64,000 nt of DNA from Stenotrophomonas maltophilia (GCF_003205835.1 NZ_CP029773.1:3132501-3196500); one strand, 5' to 3'; counted from the first letter of the stretch, positions 39,126-48,346 are shown. Program-made: numbers and translations. Notes: generated from the letters alone by a model not told the origin.

Positions 39126-41069
39126 TCAGCCGCCGGTCACGCCCGCGCGCACCTGCCGCCAATGCGCCTGCCAGGCCTGGAACATCAGCACGTTCCACAG
39201 ATGGGTATGCCACTTGCGTTGGCCGCCGAGGAACTGCTGCCACAGCGGCTGTACCGCGGCAGCCGACAGCACGCCCTCACGCTCCAGCCGTGCCGGCTGC
39301 AGCAGGTCTTCGGCCCACGGCCGCAGGTCGCCCTTCAGCCAGTCACTGACCGGCGCGCCGAAGCCACGCTTGGGCCGGTGCACCATCGACTGCGGCACAT
39401 AACGGCCCAGCACGCGCTTGAGCAGCACCTTGCTGGTGGTTTCACTGCGCTTGAAGCCCAGCGGCAGCGACCAGGCAAACTCGGCCACGCGAGAATCCAA
39501 CAGCGGTGCGCGGGCTTCCAGGCTGACCGCCATCGAGGTGCGGTCGACCTTGCACAGCAGGTCATCCGGCAGGTAGGTCACGTAATCGGCCAGCATCATC
39601 GCATCGGCCGGCGTCCCGGCACCGTGCAACGGGTCGGCCAGGTCGTAGAAGCTGCCCGCCGCCTGCGCCCCGGGCACTGCCGCCGCCGGGTCGCGCCAGC
39701 GCGAGATGCGGTTGCGGTACACGTCACCGATGCCACGCGCGCCGGATTCTGCCAACAGCGCGGCCAGGCCGCCGGTACGCGAGGCCTCGCCCTGCTGCTG
39801 GGAGCGCGCGCCCATCCAGCGCCGCAGCGGCCCCGGCACGCGTCCCAGCATCTGCCAGTTGCGCAGCGCGCGCACATAGCGGGTATAGCCGAAGAACAGC
39901 TCATCGCCACCATCGCCGGACAGCGCCACGGTCACACCCTGCCGCGCCAGACGGGCGACCAGCGCGGTCGGTACCTGCGAGGCATCGGCGAAGGGTTCGT
40001 CGAACATCGCCGGCAACTGCGGTACCACCGCCAACGCATCGGCACCGCTGACGTAGAGTTCGGTGTGGTCACAGCCCAGATGCGCGGCCAGCTCCTTGGC
40101 CAGCGGCGCCTCGTCGTGGCCCGAACCGGTGAAGCCAATGCTGAAGCTGTGCACCGGCTGTCCGCTCTGTGCCTGCATCAGCGCGGCCACCAGCGACGAA
40201 TCGGTACCGCCGGACAGGAACACGCCCACCGGCACGTCGGCCACCATGCGCAGCGCCACCGCGTCGCGCAGCAGCCCATCCAGCTGTTCCTCGGCTTCCT
40301 CGATGCGGCCCTGGAACGGCGCGGCCAGCGCCGCCTGCATGCGGGCACGCGCATCCCAGTACGGGCGCTGCGCCTGTTCCGGCCGGTGCGCTGCCGCACC
40401 CGCCGCTACGGCTTCGACGTCCAGGCGCAGCACGCGCCCGGGCATCAGCTTGTAGCAGCGCTGGTGGATGCTGTGCGGTGCCGGAATGTAGTCCAACCGC
40501 AGCAGCAGGGTCAGGGCGTCACGGTCGATGTCGTTGTCGAAGGCCGGGTGCTGCCACAGCGCCTTCAGTTCCGAACCGAACACCAGCGTGTCGCCGGCCC
40601 AGCCGTAGTACAGCGGCTTCTTGCCGACACGGTCGCGGGCCAGCCACAGGCACTGCTCCTGGCGGTCCCACAGCGCAATGGCGAACATGCCGTTGCAGCG
40701 CTGCAGGGTGTCTTCCATGCCCCATTGCAGGATCGCTGCCAGCAGCACTTCGGTGTCGGAGTGACCACGGAAAACATGCCCCAGCGGCTCCAGTTCGGCA
40801 CGCAGGGCGGCGAAGTTGTAGACCTCGCCGTTGTAGGCCATCACGTAGCGACCATCGGACGAGGCCATCGGCTGGTGCCCCAGCGGCGACAGGTCGAGGA
40901 TGCTCAGGCGGCGATGCGCCAGCGCGATGCCGGCCGTGGCGTCGACCCAGCTGCCGCCATCATCCGGCCCGCGGTGGTGCAGCGCCTCGCCCATGGCCAG
41001 GACCTGCGCCTGCAGCTCCTCGGCCGACGCCACCGGCGCCGGCAACAACATTCCCGCCAATCCACACAT
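39126..41069 (-). CDS. asnB: asparagine synthetase B-like glutamine amidotransferase
   Basis: 647 residues. The N-terminal class II glutaminase has Cys2 (MCGLAG), RRLSILDLSPLGHQP and YNGEVYNF; the C-terminal synthetase domain has the PP-loop FLSGGTDSS. The protein is longer than E. coli AsnB (554) and resembles the large AsnB group often found in exopolysaccharide or secondary-metabolism loci, so the real acceptor may not be aspartate. Only 3 bp separate it from the upstream fused E1 gene, implying one operon and a shared pathway. Confidence 0.88.
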   Translation of the reverse strand: MCGLAGMLLPAPVASAEELQAQVLAMGEALHHRGPDDGGSWVDATAGIALAHRRLSILDLSPLGHQPMASSDGRYVMAYNGEVYNFAALRAELEPLGHVFRGHSDTEVLLAAILQWGMEDTLQRCNGMFAIALWDRQEQCLWLARDRVGKKPLYYGWAGDTLVFGSELKALWQHPAFDNDIDRDALTLLLRLDYIPAPHSIHQRCYKLMPGRVLRLDVEAVAAGAAAHRPEQAQRPYWDARARMQAALAAPFQGRIEEAEEQLDGLLRDAVALRMVADVPVGVFLSGGTDSSLVAALMQAQSGQPVHSFSIGFTGSGHDEAPLAKELAAHLGCDHTELYVSGADALAVVPQLPAMFDEPFADASQVPTALVARLARQGVTVALSGDGGDELFFGYTRYVRALRNWQMLGRVPGPLRRWMGARSQQQGEASRTGGLAALLAESGARGIGDVYRNRISRWRDPAAAVPGAQAAGSFYDLADPLHGAGTPADAMMLADYVTYLPDDLLCKVDRTSMAVSLEARAPLLDSRVAEFAWSLPLGFKRSETTSKVLLKRVLGRYVPQSMVHRPKRGFGAPVSDWLKGDLRPWAEDLLQPARLEREGVLSAAAVQPLWQQFLGGQRKWHTHLWNVLMFQAWQAHWRQVRAGVTGG

Positions 41070-41072
41070 GCA

Positions 41073-43352
41073 TCAGGGTTCCTGCGCCAGTTCAAGGGCG
41101 GCGCCAATCACTGCATTGTCGCTTGGAAGCCCGAACATTGCTGCCCCCGCCAACGGGGTATAGATATCGGCACCGCAGACCCGGCGCAGCGGCAGGTGGC
41201 CGAAGCCGGCCTCGACCAGGACGGTGACCACGCCCTCGCCCACCCCACCACTGTGGCGGCCCTCGTCCAGCACCAGCACCCGTCGTGCGCTGGCGGCCTG
41301 CGCGGCGATGAAACCGGCATCCAGCGGCACCAGCCAGCGCAGGTCGACCACCCGCACCTGCCAGCCCAGCTGCTGCTCGATCGCCCGCGCCGCGCGCAGC
41401 GCCATCGGCACGCCGTTGCCATAGGTGTAGACCACCAGGTCGCCTGCCTCCGGCGCATAGACCCGCCCTTCGCCCGGCACCAGCGCCTGGCCCTGGGCCG
41501 GGTAGTCGAACAGCCACTGGCCATCGCCGGGCACATGCAGGTCCTTGCTCATGTACAGCGCGATCGGTTCCAGGAACACCGCCACCCGGCCATCCACCTT
41601 TGCCAGCGCCGACAAGGTGCGCAGCATCATCACCGCATCGTCGCCGCGCGACGGGCAACCGACCACCAGGCCGGGAATGTCGCGCAGCGCGGTGATCGAA
41701 TTGTCGTTGTGGAAGTGGCCACCGAAGCCCTTCTGGTAGCCCAGCCCGGCCACCCGCACCAGCATCGGGTTGCGGTACTGGTCATTGGAGAAAAACTGCA
41801 GCGAACACGCTTCACCGCGCACCTGGTCGATGGCGTTGTGCAGGTAGGCCAGGTACTGGATCTCCGGAATCGGCAGCATGCCCATGTTGGCCAGGCCCTG
41901 CGCCATGCCCAGGATCATGGTCTCGTCCAGCAGGGTGTTGAACACCCGGCGCGGGCCGAAGCGGCGCAGCAGATCCTTGGTGACGGTGTAGACACCGCCC
42001 TTCTGCGCCACATCCTCACCGAACAGCAGGCTCTGCGGATACTTGGCCAGCAGCTCCTGCAGGCCGTGGTTGATCTGGATGGCGAGGTGCCGTGCTGGCT
42101 GCCGCTCGGGCAGGGCCTCCGCACCGCCATACAGCGCTTCGCGCGCATCGGCGGGCACCTCGCGCCGCGCTTCGGCCTGCACCGCCGCCGGCGTGTACGG
42201 CGCCAGCGGCGCCATCACCTCCTGCAGTGACTGCAGCGTCGGGCGGCCCTCGGCATCCGCCGCCGCGGCCATGCAGCGCGCGCGCATCGTTTCGTAGGCG
42301 ACCTCGATGGCGGCCGCATCCATCCAGCCCGACTCCATCGCGATCTGCGCCGAGCGCAGCAGCGGATCCTGCGCCTCGGCCGCGCACAGCTCCGGCAGCG
42401 CGCGCCATTCCACTTCAAAGTCGGTGCCGGCGTGGCCCATCAGGCGGGTGGTGCGCAGATGCAGGAAGGTGGGCCGCCGCGTGCGCCGGCAGTGCTCCAC
42501 CGCCGCCTGCACCTGGGCGTGCCCGGTGGCCAGGTCGAGACCATCAGCGAAGAAATAGTCGAGCCCCGGCTGGCGGCTGAAGCGCTCGGCAATCCAGCCT
42601 TCCGGCGTCTTCACTGAAATGCCCAGCCCGTTGTCCTCGCAGACGAACAGGATCGGCGCCGGCAGCTTCTGGTAGGCCGACCACATCGCGGTGTTGAACG
42701 CGGTCTGCGCGGTGGCATGGTTGGCCGAGGCGTCGCCGAACGAGCACAGCACGATGCTGTCGGCCGGGATCGGCAACGGCTGCCCCAGACGCTTGCCGCT
42801 CTCGATGGCCAGCGCGGTGCCCAGCGCTTTCGGCAGGTGCGACGCGATGGTCGAGGTCTGCGGCAGCACCCACAACGGTTTGCTGCCCCACACCTTGTGG
42901 CGGCCCCCGCTGGCCGGGTCATCGGCGCTGGCGGCGAAAGACAGCGCGGCATCGCGTAGCGGATCGATGCCCGGCACCTGGCGCGAACGCTCGGCCATGA
43001 AGGCACCGGAGCGATAGTGCAGGAAGGCTGGATCGGTATGCCGGCAGGCCCGCGCCAGCAGCGCGTTGCCCTCGTGGCCGGAGGAACCGATGGTGTAGAA
43101 GACCTTGTTCTGAACGCGCAGCACGCGTGCCATCAGGTCCAGCTGGCGGCTGGCCAGCTGCGAATCGAACAGCTCGCCAAACGCGGCGGCAGTGAGCGTG
43201 CTGCCCGGCAGGATCGGCGCATCCGGTGCCGGGCGCGGACGCGGGGTGCCGCGCCAGCCACGCACCGCATCGAGGAAGTTGACGTCGCACACTTCGGCGC
43301 GGTTGAGCACGCGCATGCGTGCGGGAATCGGATCTGGAACCACAGCGAACAT
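41073..43352 (-). CDS. fused alpha-beta thiamine-dependent 2-oxoacid dehydrogenase E1, orphan
   Basis: 759 residues. Residues 1-370 are an E1-alpha module: HEGNALLARACRH, then the thiamine-phosphate region CSFGDASANHATAQTAFNTA and EDNGLGISV. Residues 400-759 are an E1-beta module: LFGEDVAQKGGVYTVTKDL, FQY-type pyrimidine site (PEIQYLAYLHNAIDQ), and the transketolase C-terminal domain with VRVVDLRWLVPLD. Such fused E1s act on branched-chain 2-oxoacids in some bacteria. No E2 or E3 gene is adjacent. GGAGGG precedes ATG 43352 at good spacing. The substrate and electron route are unknown. Confidence 0.85.
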   Translation of the reverse strand: MFAVVPDPIPARMRVLNRAEVCDVNFLDAVRGWRGTPRPRPAPDAPILPGSTLTAAAFGELFDSQLASRQLDLMARVLRVQNKVFYTIGSSGHEGNALLARACRHTDPAFLHYRSGAFMAERSRQVPGIDPLRDAALSFAASADDPASGGRHKVWGSKPLWVLPQTSTIASHLPKALGTALAIESGKRLGQPLPIPADSIVLCSFGDASANHATAQTAFNTAMWSAYQKLPAPILFVCEDNGLGISVKTPEGWIAERFSRQPGLDYFFADGLDLATGHAQVQAAVEHCRRTRRPTFLHLRTTRLMGHAGTDFEVEWRALPELCAAEAQDPLLRSAQIAMESGWMDAAAIEVAYETMRARCMAAAADAEGRPTLQSLQEVMAPLAPYTPAAVQAEARREVPADAREALYGGAEALPERQPARHLAIQINHGLQELLAKYPQSLLFGEDVAQKGGVYTVTKDLLRRFGPRRVFNTLLDETMILGMAQGLANMGMLPIPEIQYLAYLHNAIDQVRGEACSLQFFSNDQYRNPMLVRVAGLGYQKGFGGHFHNDNSITALRDIPGLVVGCPSRGDDAVMMLRTLSALAKVDGRVAVFLEPIALYMSKDLHVPGDGQWLFDYPAQGQALVPGEGRVYAPEAGDLVVYTYGNGVPMALRAARAIEQQLGWQVRVVDLRWLVPLDAGFIAAQAASARRVLVLDEGRHSGGVGEGVVTVLVEAGFGHLPLRRVCGADIYTPLAGAAMFGLPSDNAVIGAALELAQEP

Positions 43353-43430
43353 CGAACACCCTCCGTGTCGTTGTTGCATTCCGCCCGGCATTGGCCAGGC
43401 GCTACCCTGTGGGGGTCACCCTGGTGAGAG

Positions 43431-44087
43431 TCACGCAGCCTCGAATCGCGAGCGCACTTCGGCAGTCACCGCCGGCATCGGCAGGAAGCGCGGTTGTTCA
43501 CGCACGCGCTGCAGCCAGCCACGCACTTCCGGGAATGGCTGCAGGCTGATACCACCCTCGCCTGCGACGTCGGTGTAGGCGAACAGCGCGATATCGGCGA
43601 TGCCATATCCGCTGCCAGTGAACCACTGCGCTTCGCGCAGATGTTGCTCCATTACTGCCAGCGCGGTGGCGGCGCGCTCGTGCAGGCGCGGCAGTTCGGC
43701 GCGGCGCGGTGAATCAGCGGGGGTCCAGCCACGGATGAAGCGCGCCACTGCCACGCAGGGCTCGTGCGTGTACTGCTCGAAGAACATCCAGCTCAACGCC
43801 TGCGCGCGCTCCCAGCCGTCGCTGGGCAGGTACGGCGTGCCCTCGGCCAGCCAGAACAGGATCGCGTTGGATTCGGTCAACACGCGGCCATCGTCGCGGA
43901 CGATCAGCGGCACCTTGGCATTCGGGTTGAGCGCCAGGAATTCGGGGGTGTGGGTCTGGCCGTGGGCACTGTCCACTTCCATCCAGCGGTAGCGGCTGCC
44001 GAGCTGCTCCAGCAGCAGGCGGACCTTGTGGCAATTGCCCGAGACCGACATGCCATGCACCGTCAACGGGACGCGCTCTTCCACCAT
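43431..44087 (-). CDS. glutathione S-transferase family protein
   Basis: 218 residues. Thioredoxin-fold N-terminus with HGMSVSGNCHKVRLLLEQL, then NPNAKVPLIV and LTESNAILFWLAE for glutathione binding; the helical C-terminal domain has YGIADIALFAY. Start ATG 44087 follows GGAGCAGGCG; ATG 44099 is an alternative adding four residues. It lies 78 bp upstream of the fused E1 gene on the same strand and may belong to the E1-asnB transcription unit. Substrate unknown. Confidence 0.88.
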   Translation of the reverse strand: MVEERVPLTVHGMSVSGNCHKVRLLLEQLGSRYRWMEVDSAHGQTHTPEFLALNPNAKVPLIVRDDGRVLTESNAILFWLAEGTPYLPSDGWERAQALSWMFFEQYTHEPCVAVARFIRGWTPADSPRRAELPRLHERAATALAVMEQHLREAQWFTGSGYGIADIALFAYTDVAGEGGISLQPFPEVRGWLQRVREQPRFLPMPAVTAEVRSRFEAA

Positions 44088-44180
44088 CGCCTGCTCCATC
44101 GGATCCGGCCGGCGGCCGGCTGCGTGCAGTCTGGCAAGCGCGCCGGTGAATGCCAAGCGCGGGTGCAGCATGGCAACACG

Positions 44181-44252
44181 GTCGTGCCGGCCGCTGGCCG
44201 GCAATCGCACGAATCTGCCGCAACGCGGTTGCCGGCCAGCGGCCGGCACGAC
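44181..44252. repeat. SMAG repeat pair (GTCG-headed variant)
   Basis: Hairpins at 44181-44203 and 44230-44252 face each other, both with GTCG in place of GTAG. The pair ends 10 bp from the stop of the GNAT gene. Confidence 0.85.
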
Positions 44253-44262
44253 CGGGCAAGGC

Positions 44263-44805
44263 TCAGCGCGCGCGCTGCCGCCACTGCTCGCGCGACTGGC
44301 CCCAGATCTGCATCGGCTTGTCGTTGTACGGCGGCGGCAGTTCCCCCATCCGCAGCAGCGTGCTGCCGAGCTTGCGCGCGACCGCCCGCGAGTTGTCGTT
44401 GTTCTCGGCGATGGTATGGATCACCTCGTCCCATCCGAGCGTGTCGAATGCCCAGTCGATCGCGGCGACTGCGGCTTCCGGCGCATAGCCCCGGCCCCAG
44501 CTGGCATGGCGAATGCCCCAGCCGACCTCGGTACCGGGCCAGTCCTGCGGTTGCCACGGACCCATCCGCCCGATCCAGTCACCGCTGGACTTCTCGATCA
44601 CGCTGAACATCGAGAAGCCGAACAGCTGCCAGGCACCGGCCAGGCTGCAGAAACCGCGCCAGGCCACCGACGGCGGCTGCACGCCACCGAGGGTGCGCAT
44701 CGTTTCCTCATCAGCGCAGAACGCCAGATACTGTTCGTAGTCCTCGCGCAGCAGCGGGCGCAGGATCAGGCGCTCGGTTTCGATGCGCAGGTCGAAGATG
44801 CTCAT
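44263..44805 (-). CDS. GNAT acetyltransferase, RimJ/RimL-like
   Basis: 180 residues. ETERLILRPLLREDY opens the RimJ/L-type GNAT fold; WGIRHASWGRGYAPEA is the acetyl-CoA pyrophosphate loop, and TIAENNDNSRAVARKLG the helix that closes the site. It probably acetylates protein N-termini or small amines. No operon partner is evident: a 120-bp gap separates it from the neighbouring glycine-zipper gene. Confidence 0.9.
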   Translation of the reverse strand: MSIFDLRIETERLILRPLLREDYEQYLAFCADEETMRTLGGVQPPSVAWRGFCSLAGAWQLFGFSMFSVIEKSSGDWIGRMGPWQPQDWPGTEVGWGIRHASWGRGYAPEAAVAAIDWAFDTLGWDEVIHTIAENNDNSRAVARKLGSTLLRMGELPPPYNDKPMQIWGQSREQWRQRAR

Positions 44806-44931
44806 GCCGGCTCCATGTCGAAGGAAGCGTCCATGATGGTGGATTCACGCCCCGCGCGGATGAATTTCGCCGGCTGCAACGAAACGGGCCAGCATGAGCC
44901 GGCCCGTCAGGTACTGCATGCTGCGCCTGGA

Positions 44932-45777
44932 TTACTGACGCGTAGCGGCGGCAGTGGCACCGGCAGCAGCGGTCTGCGTGACCAGCTGGCCGTCGACCAC
45001 CGGCAGGCGATCGCTGGCCGGCTTGTTGTCCATGCGCACGGTCTTCTCGGCGCCATCGTAGCGGTAGGTCACGTTGTAACCCTTGACCACATCGGTATTG
45101 CCCATGGCGATGCGGTTACCCGGCTTGCTGGCCATGCGCATGGTGCCGGTGGTGCCGTCCTCGTTGCGGTAGGTCACGTTGTAGCCGGTGACGCGGCTCG
45201 ACTCGGAGGTCGCGGTCTCGGTGTGGCACTGGCGCTCGGTGCGGTTGACCACACGGCCACCCACATGGCGCTTGTCGATCTGGTTGCCGATGAAGCCACC
45301 GGCCACCGCGCCGGCCGCAGTGGCCGCCTTCTTGCCATTGCCGCCGCCGACCTGGTTGCCGAGCAGGCCACCGACCACAGCGCCAACCACGGTGCCGCCC
45401 ACATTGCCATCACGCTCCGGCAGGCGTTCCTGCACCGTCACGTCCTGGCAGACCTCATGCGGGGTCTGGGTGGTGGAGGTCTCACGCACCGCATCGGTGC
45501 CGATCACGGTGGCATACGCCTTCTGCTTCTCGGTGATCGGGTCGACCTTCAGCACGTCGGCGTATTCCAGGCCGCGCGGCGCGGACGGATCCAGCTTGTC
45601 ACCACGTGCGCCATCGTCGGCGGCGTTGCCATCGACCAGGCGCGATTCACCATTGGGGGTTCCGGCGCTGATGGAATCGGGCGATTTGTCGCCACTCTTC
45701 ATGAAGGCGGCAGTGGCGATGCCACCGACCAGCAGCGCGCCCGCTGCGACCAGGACAGTTGTAGTTGTGCTTTTCAT
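44932..45777 (-). CDS. glycine-zipper outer-membrane-associated protein
   Basis: 281 residues. An N-terminal hydrophobic anchor or signal (VLVAAGALLVGGIATAAF) is followed by a polar stretch, a glycine zipper (GNVGGTVVGAVVGGLLGNQ and AGAVAGGFIGNQI, residues 130-175) of the 17-kDa-antigen type, and two tandem copies of a YNVTYR-containing beta motif (about residues 210-260). AGGAGCAGGTC precedes ATG 45777. Members of this group lie in the envelope; role unknown. A second zipper protein is at 48483-48977. Confidence 0.85.
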   Translation of the reverse strand: MKSTTTTVLVAAGALLVGGIATAAFMKSGDKSPDSISAGTPNGESRLVDGNAADDGARGDKLDPSAPRGLEYADVLKVDPITEKQKAYATVIGTDAVRETSTTQTPHEVCQDVTVQERLPERDGNVGGTVVGAVVGGLLGNQVGGGNGKKAATAAGAVAGGFIGNQIDKRHVGGRVVNRTERQCHTETATSESSRVTGYNVTYRNEDGTTGTMRMASKPGNRIAMGNTDVVKGYNVTYRYDGAEKTVRMDNKPASDRLPVVDGQLVTQTAAAGATAAATRQ

Positions 45778-45940
45778 GACCTGCTCCTTGCGGACCATCC
45801 GCAACGTTCTCGGGCCAGATTGCAGCATGCGCTGCCTGAACGGAATCTCCACATTTCCTGCTCATTGCTGTAACCCATTCAGCATCGGGAAATGCTGGGC
45901 CCGTGGTAGCGTTTGCATATTCCCCACGAGGATTCCCGCC

Positions 45941-46156
45941 ATGGCCAACCCGATGCTGCTGCCGGTACTGCAATGGGCGCGCCGGCTGCGCTACCCCACC
46001 CTGTTCAAGCTCACCGCGGGCCTGTTCGCGCTGACCCTGTTCATCCCGGACCCGATTCCGTTCGTCGATGAGCTGGTGCTGGGCTTCGGCACCCTGCTGC
46101 TGGCCAACTGGAAGAGCCGCAACGCCGCAACACCTCCGCCGCTGGAACAGCGTTGA
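45941..46156 (+). CDS. small membrane protein, DUF6116-like
   Basis: 71 residues with one central hydrophobic hairpin (LFALTLFIPDPIPFVDELVLGFG, residues 28-50). The FIPDPIPFVDE signature is shared with small xanthomonad proteins annotated DUF6116 and with YcbK-like DUF4112 ends. It starts a two-gene unit: its stop overlaps the tatD start. Function unknown. Confidence 0.75.
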   Translation: MANPMLLPVLQWARRLRYPTLFKLTAGLFALTLFIPDPIPFVDELVLGFGTLLLANWKSRNAATPPPLEQR

Positions 46157-46932
46157 GCGTGCTGGTCGACAGCCACTGCCATCTTGACGCCAGCGAGTTC
46201 GACCATGACCGCGCCGCCGTGGTCGAGCGTGCGCAGGCGGCTGGGGTGCGCCTGCAGGTGGTACCGGCGGTGACCGCAGCCAGCTGGCCGAAGCTGCGCG
46301 AGGTCTGCCGGCAGGCGCCGGGGCTGTACCCGGCCTACGGCCTGCATCCGATGTTCCTGGCCGAGCACCAGCCTGGGCACCTGCCGCTGCTGCGCGAGTG
46401 GATCGAACGCGAACGCCCCTGCGCGATCGGCGAATGCGGCCTGGACTTCTTCGTCGAAGGACTGGATGTCGAGGCGCAGCAGGCGTATTTCATCGGCCAG
46501 CTGGAACTGGCCCGTGAATTCGACCTGCCGGTGATCGTGCACGCGCGACGCGCGGTGGATGCGGTGATCGCCGCCATCCGCCGCATCGGCGGCCTGCGCG
46601 GCGTGGTGCACAGCTTTTCCGGCAGCCCGGAACAGGCCGCGCAGCTGCACCGGCAGGGCTTCCTGCTCGGGCTCGGCGGCCCGTTGACCTACGAACGCGC
46701 GCAACGCCTGCAGCGGCTGGTGCGCGAGATGCCGCTGGAACAGCTGCTGCTGGAGACCGACGCCCCGGACCAGCCTGACGCCGGCATCCGCGGCCAGCGC
46801 AACGAACCGGCACGGCTGGCGATCATCGCCCGCCACGTGGCGGCGCTACGCGGGATGGAGCTGGACGCGGTGGCCCAGGCCACGACGGAGAACGCGCGGC
46901 GGCTGTTCGCGCTGCCCGCAATGCAACGGTAG
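46153..46932 (+). CDS. TatD-family metal-dependent deoxyribonuclease, YjjV type
   Basis: 259 residues. Two-metal TIM-barrel hydrolase: SHCHLD (metal ligands), YGLHPMF, GECGLDFF, VIVHARRA, VHSFSGSPEQA and LETDAPD. The length and the LYPAYGLHP block match E. coli YjjV. It degrades damaged DNA or RNA ends. Start is TTG 46153 overlapping the preceding stop; GTG 46159 is equally possible. Its TAG stop lies within the GTAG head of a SMAG repeat. Confidence 0.92.
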   Translation: MSVLVDSHCHLDASEFDHDRAAVVERAQAAGVRLQVVPAVTAASWPKLREVCRQAPGLYPAYGLHPMFLAEHQPGHLPLLREWIERERPCAIGECGLDFFVEGLDVEAQQAYFIGQLELAREFDLPVIVHARRAVDAVIAAIRRIGGLRGVVHSFSGSPEQAAQLHRQGFLLGLGGPLTYERAQRLQRLVREMPLEQLLLETDAPDQPDAGIRGQRNEPARLAIIARHVAALRGMELDAVAQATTENARRLFALPAMQR

Positions 46933-47001
46933 GTGCCGGCCGCTGGCCGGCATCTGCGCTGATTCATTCATTCCGGGTTGCCGGCCAGCGGCCGGCACTA
47001 C
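46929..47001. repeat. SMAG repeat pair between tatD and tcdA
   Basis: Hairpins at 46929-46952 and 46979-47001 point at each other. The first GTAG supplies the tatD stop codon; the second ends 2 bp before the tcdA stop. The whole convergent gap is the repeat pair. Confidence 0.92.
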
Positions 47002-47003
47002 CA

Positions 47004-47831
47004 TCACGCGTCAGCGTGATCCTCGACCACTTCAGCCTTCACCTTCTTCGGCTCCAGCAGCATCTCCAACGCCTTGCCGACCGCTGCGAAGGCGAACGCG
47101 CCGGTGATGTGGGTCGCTGCGCCCAGGCCGGCGCCGCAGTCCAGCTTCAGCGCCGCATCGGCGCCCAGGTTCGGGCGGATGCCGCAGACACTGCCATCGG
47201 CCTGCGGGTACTTCACGTTCTCCAGCGAGTACACCGCCGGCACGCCGAAATAGCGCTTGGCATTCTTCGGGAAGTTGAACTCGCTGCGCAGCTTCTTGCG
47301 GATCAGCGCCAGCATGGCGTCATGCTCGGTGCGCGAGACATCGCGGATACGCACCAGGGTGGGATCGGTACGGCCACCGGCAGCGCCCACGGTCAGCAAC
47401 GGCAGCTTGCGGCGACGGCACCAGGCGATCGTCTCGACCTTGACCCGGAAGCTGTCGCAGGCATCGATCACCAGGTCGACGCCACGGTCCAGCAGTTCGG
47501 CCATGTTGGACACGGTCAGGAACGCCTCCACGGCATCGACCTCGATATCCGGATTGATCGCACGGCAACGCTCGGCCATGGCCTCGGCCTTGTTGCGGCC
47601 GTAGTTGCCTTCCATCGCCGGCAGCTGCCGGTTGGTGTTGGACACGCAGATGTCATCGGCATCGATCAGGGTCAGGTGGCCGACCGCTGAACGCGCCAAC
47701 GCTTCCACCACCCACGAGCCGACGCCGCCCATGCCGACCACCGCCACGCGGCTGCCCTGCAGGCGCTCGAGTGCGCCCACGCCATACAGCCGTTCGATGC
47801 CGGCGAAGCGTTGTTTGACCTGTTCGTTCAT
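47004..47831 (-). CDS. tcdA: tRNA threonylcarbamoyladenosine dehydratase
   Basis: 275 residues. An E1-like adenylating enzyme that cyclises t6A to ct6A at tRNA position 37. ATP motif VVGMGGVGSWVVEALARS, SNTNRQLPA, DACDSFRVK and the sulfur-relay region with the C-terminal THITGAFAF helix match E. coli TcdA (CsdL). The Cys residues of the CsdL group are partly present. Convergent with tatD. Confidence 0.93.
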   Translation of the reverse strand: MNEQVKQRFAGIERLYGVGALERLQGSRVAVVGMGGVGSWVVEALARSAVGHLTLIDADDICVSNTNRQLPAMEGNYGRNKAEAMAERCRAINPDIEVDAVEAFLTVSNMAELLDRGVDLVIDACDSFRVKVETIAWCRRRKLPLLTVGAAGGRTDPTLVRIRDVSRTEHDAMLALIRKKLRSEFNFPKNAKRYFGVPAVYSLENVKYPQADGSVCGIRPNLGADAALKLDCGAGLGAATHITGAFAFAAVGKALEMLLEPKKVKAEVVEDHADA

Positions 47832-47911
47832 CCCGCTATTTTAACGTGCAGGCGCCGGCACCCGCAGTACGTCGGCATCGAACCCACCGTTGCACGCCCG
47901 GAGAGCCCGCC

Positions 47912-48346
47912 ATGAACGCCAGCCCGCCCCGCCGCCTGTCCACTGCCCATCGCTACCTGTTCGTGCTGTGCCTGGGCCTGCTGATCGGCCTGATCGCCAC
48001 CGTGATGGTCAGCCGCGCCCTGCAGGCGCGTCGCGACCCGTTCCCGGACAGCCTGATGCAGGTATTGCAGCGGCAGTCGCAACTGCTGCAGCAGGCCCAG
48101 CAGCAGAACCGCTGCAGCCTGGCTGACAGTGTGCCGCGGCTGCAGGCCATACGCCTGCTGTCCAATGACCTGGACCTGGCCTTTCCCGGGCTGAAGGACA
48201 GCACGCAGTTCCAGCAGCACGCCAGCCAGCTGCGCGGCAACCTCAACGCCGCACTGGCAGCTCCGCCCAGCGACTGCAAGGCACTGGCCCAGGTGGTGGA
48301 AACCCTGCAGGCCGACTGCCGCGCCTGCCACCAGGACTTCCGCTGA
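47912..48346 (+). CDS. membrane-anchored cytochrome c'-like protein
   Basis: 144 residues. An N-terminal membrane helix (YLFVLCLGLLIGLIATVMV) anchors a periplasmic domain predicted to be a helical bundle (QRQSQLLQQAQQQN, LNAALAAPPSD). It ends in a CxxCH heme-binding motif (Cys136, Cys139, His140 in DCRACHQDFR), exactly where cytochrome c' proteins attach haem. Cytochrome c' binds NO or acts in electron transfer. Here the usual signal is replaced by an uncleaved anchor. GGAGAGCC precedes ATG 47912. Confidence 0.78.
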   Translation: MNASPPRRLSTAHRYLFVLCLGLLIGLIATVMVSRALQARRDPFPDSLMQVLQRQSQLLQQAQQQNRCSLADSVPRLQAIRLLSNDLDLAFPGLKDSTQFQQHASQLRGNLNAALAAPPSDCKALAQVVETLQADCRACHQDFR

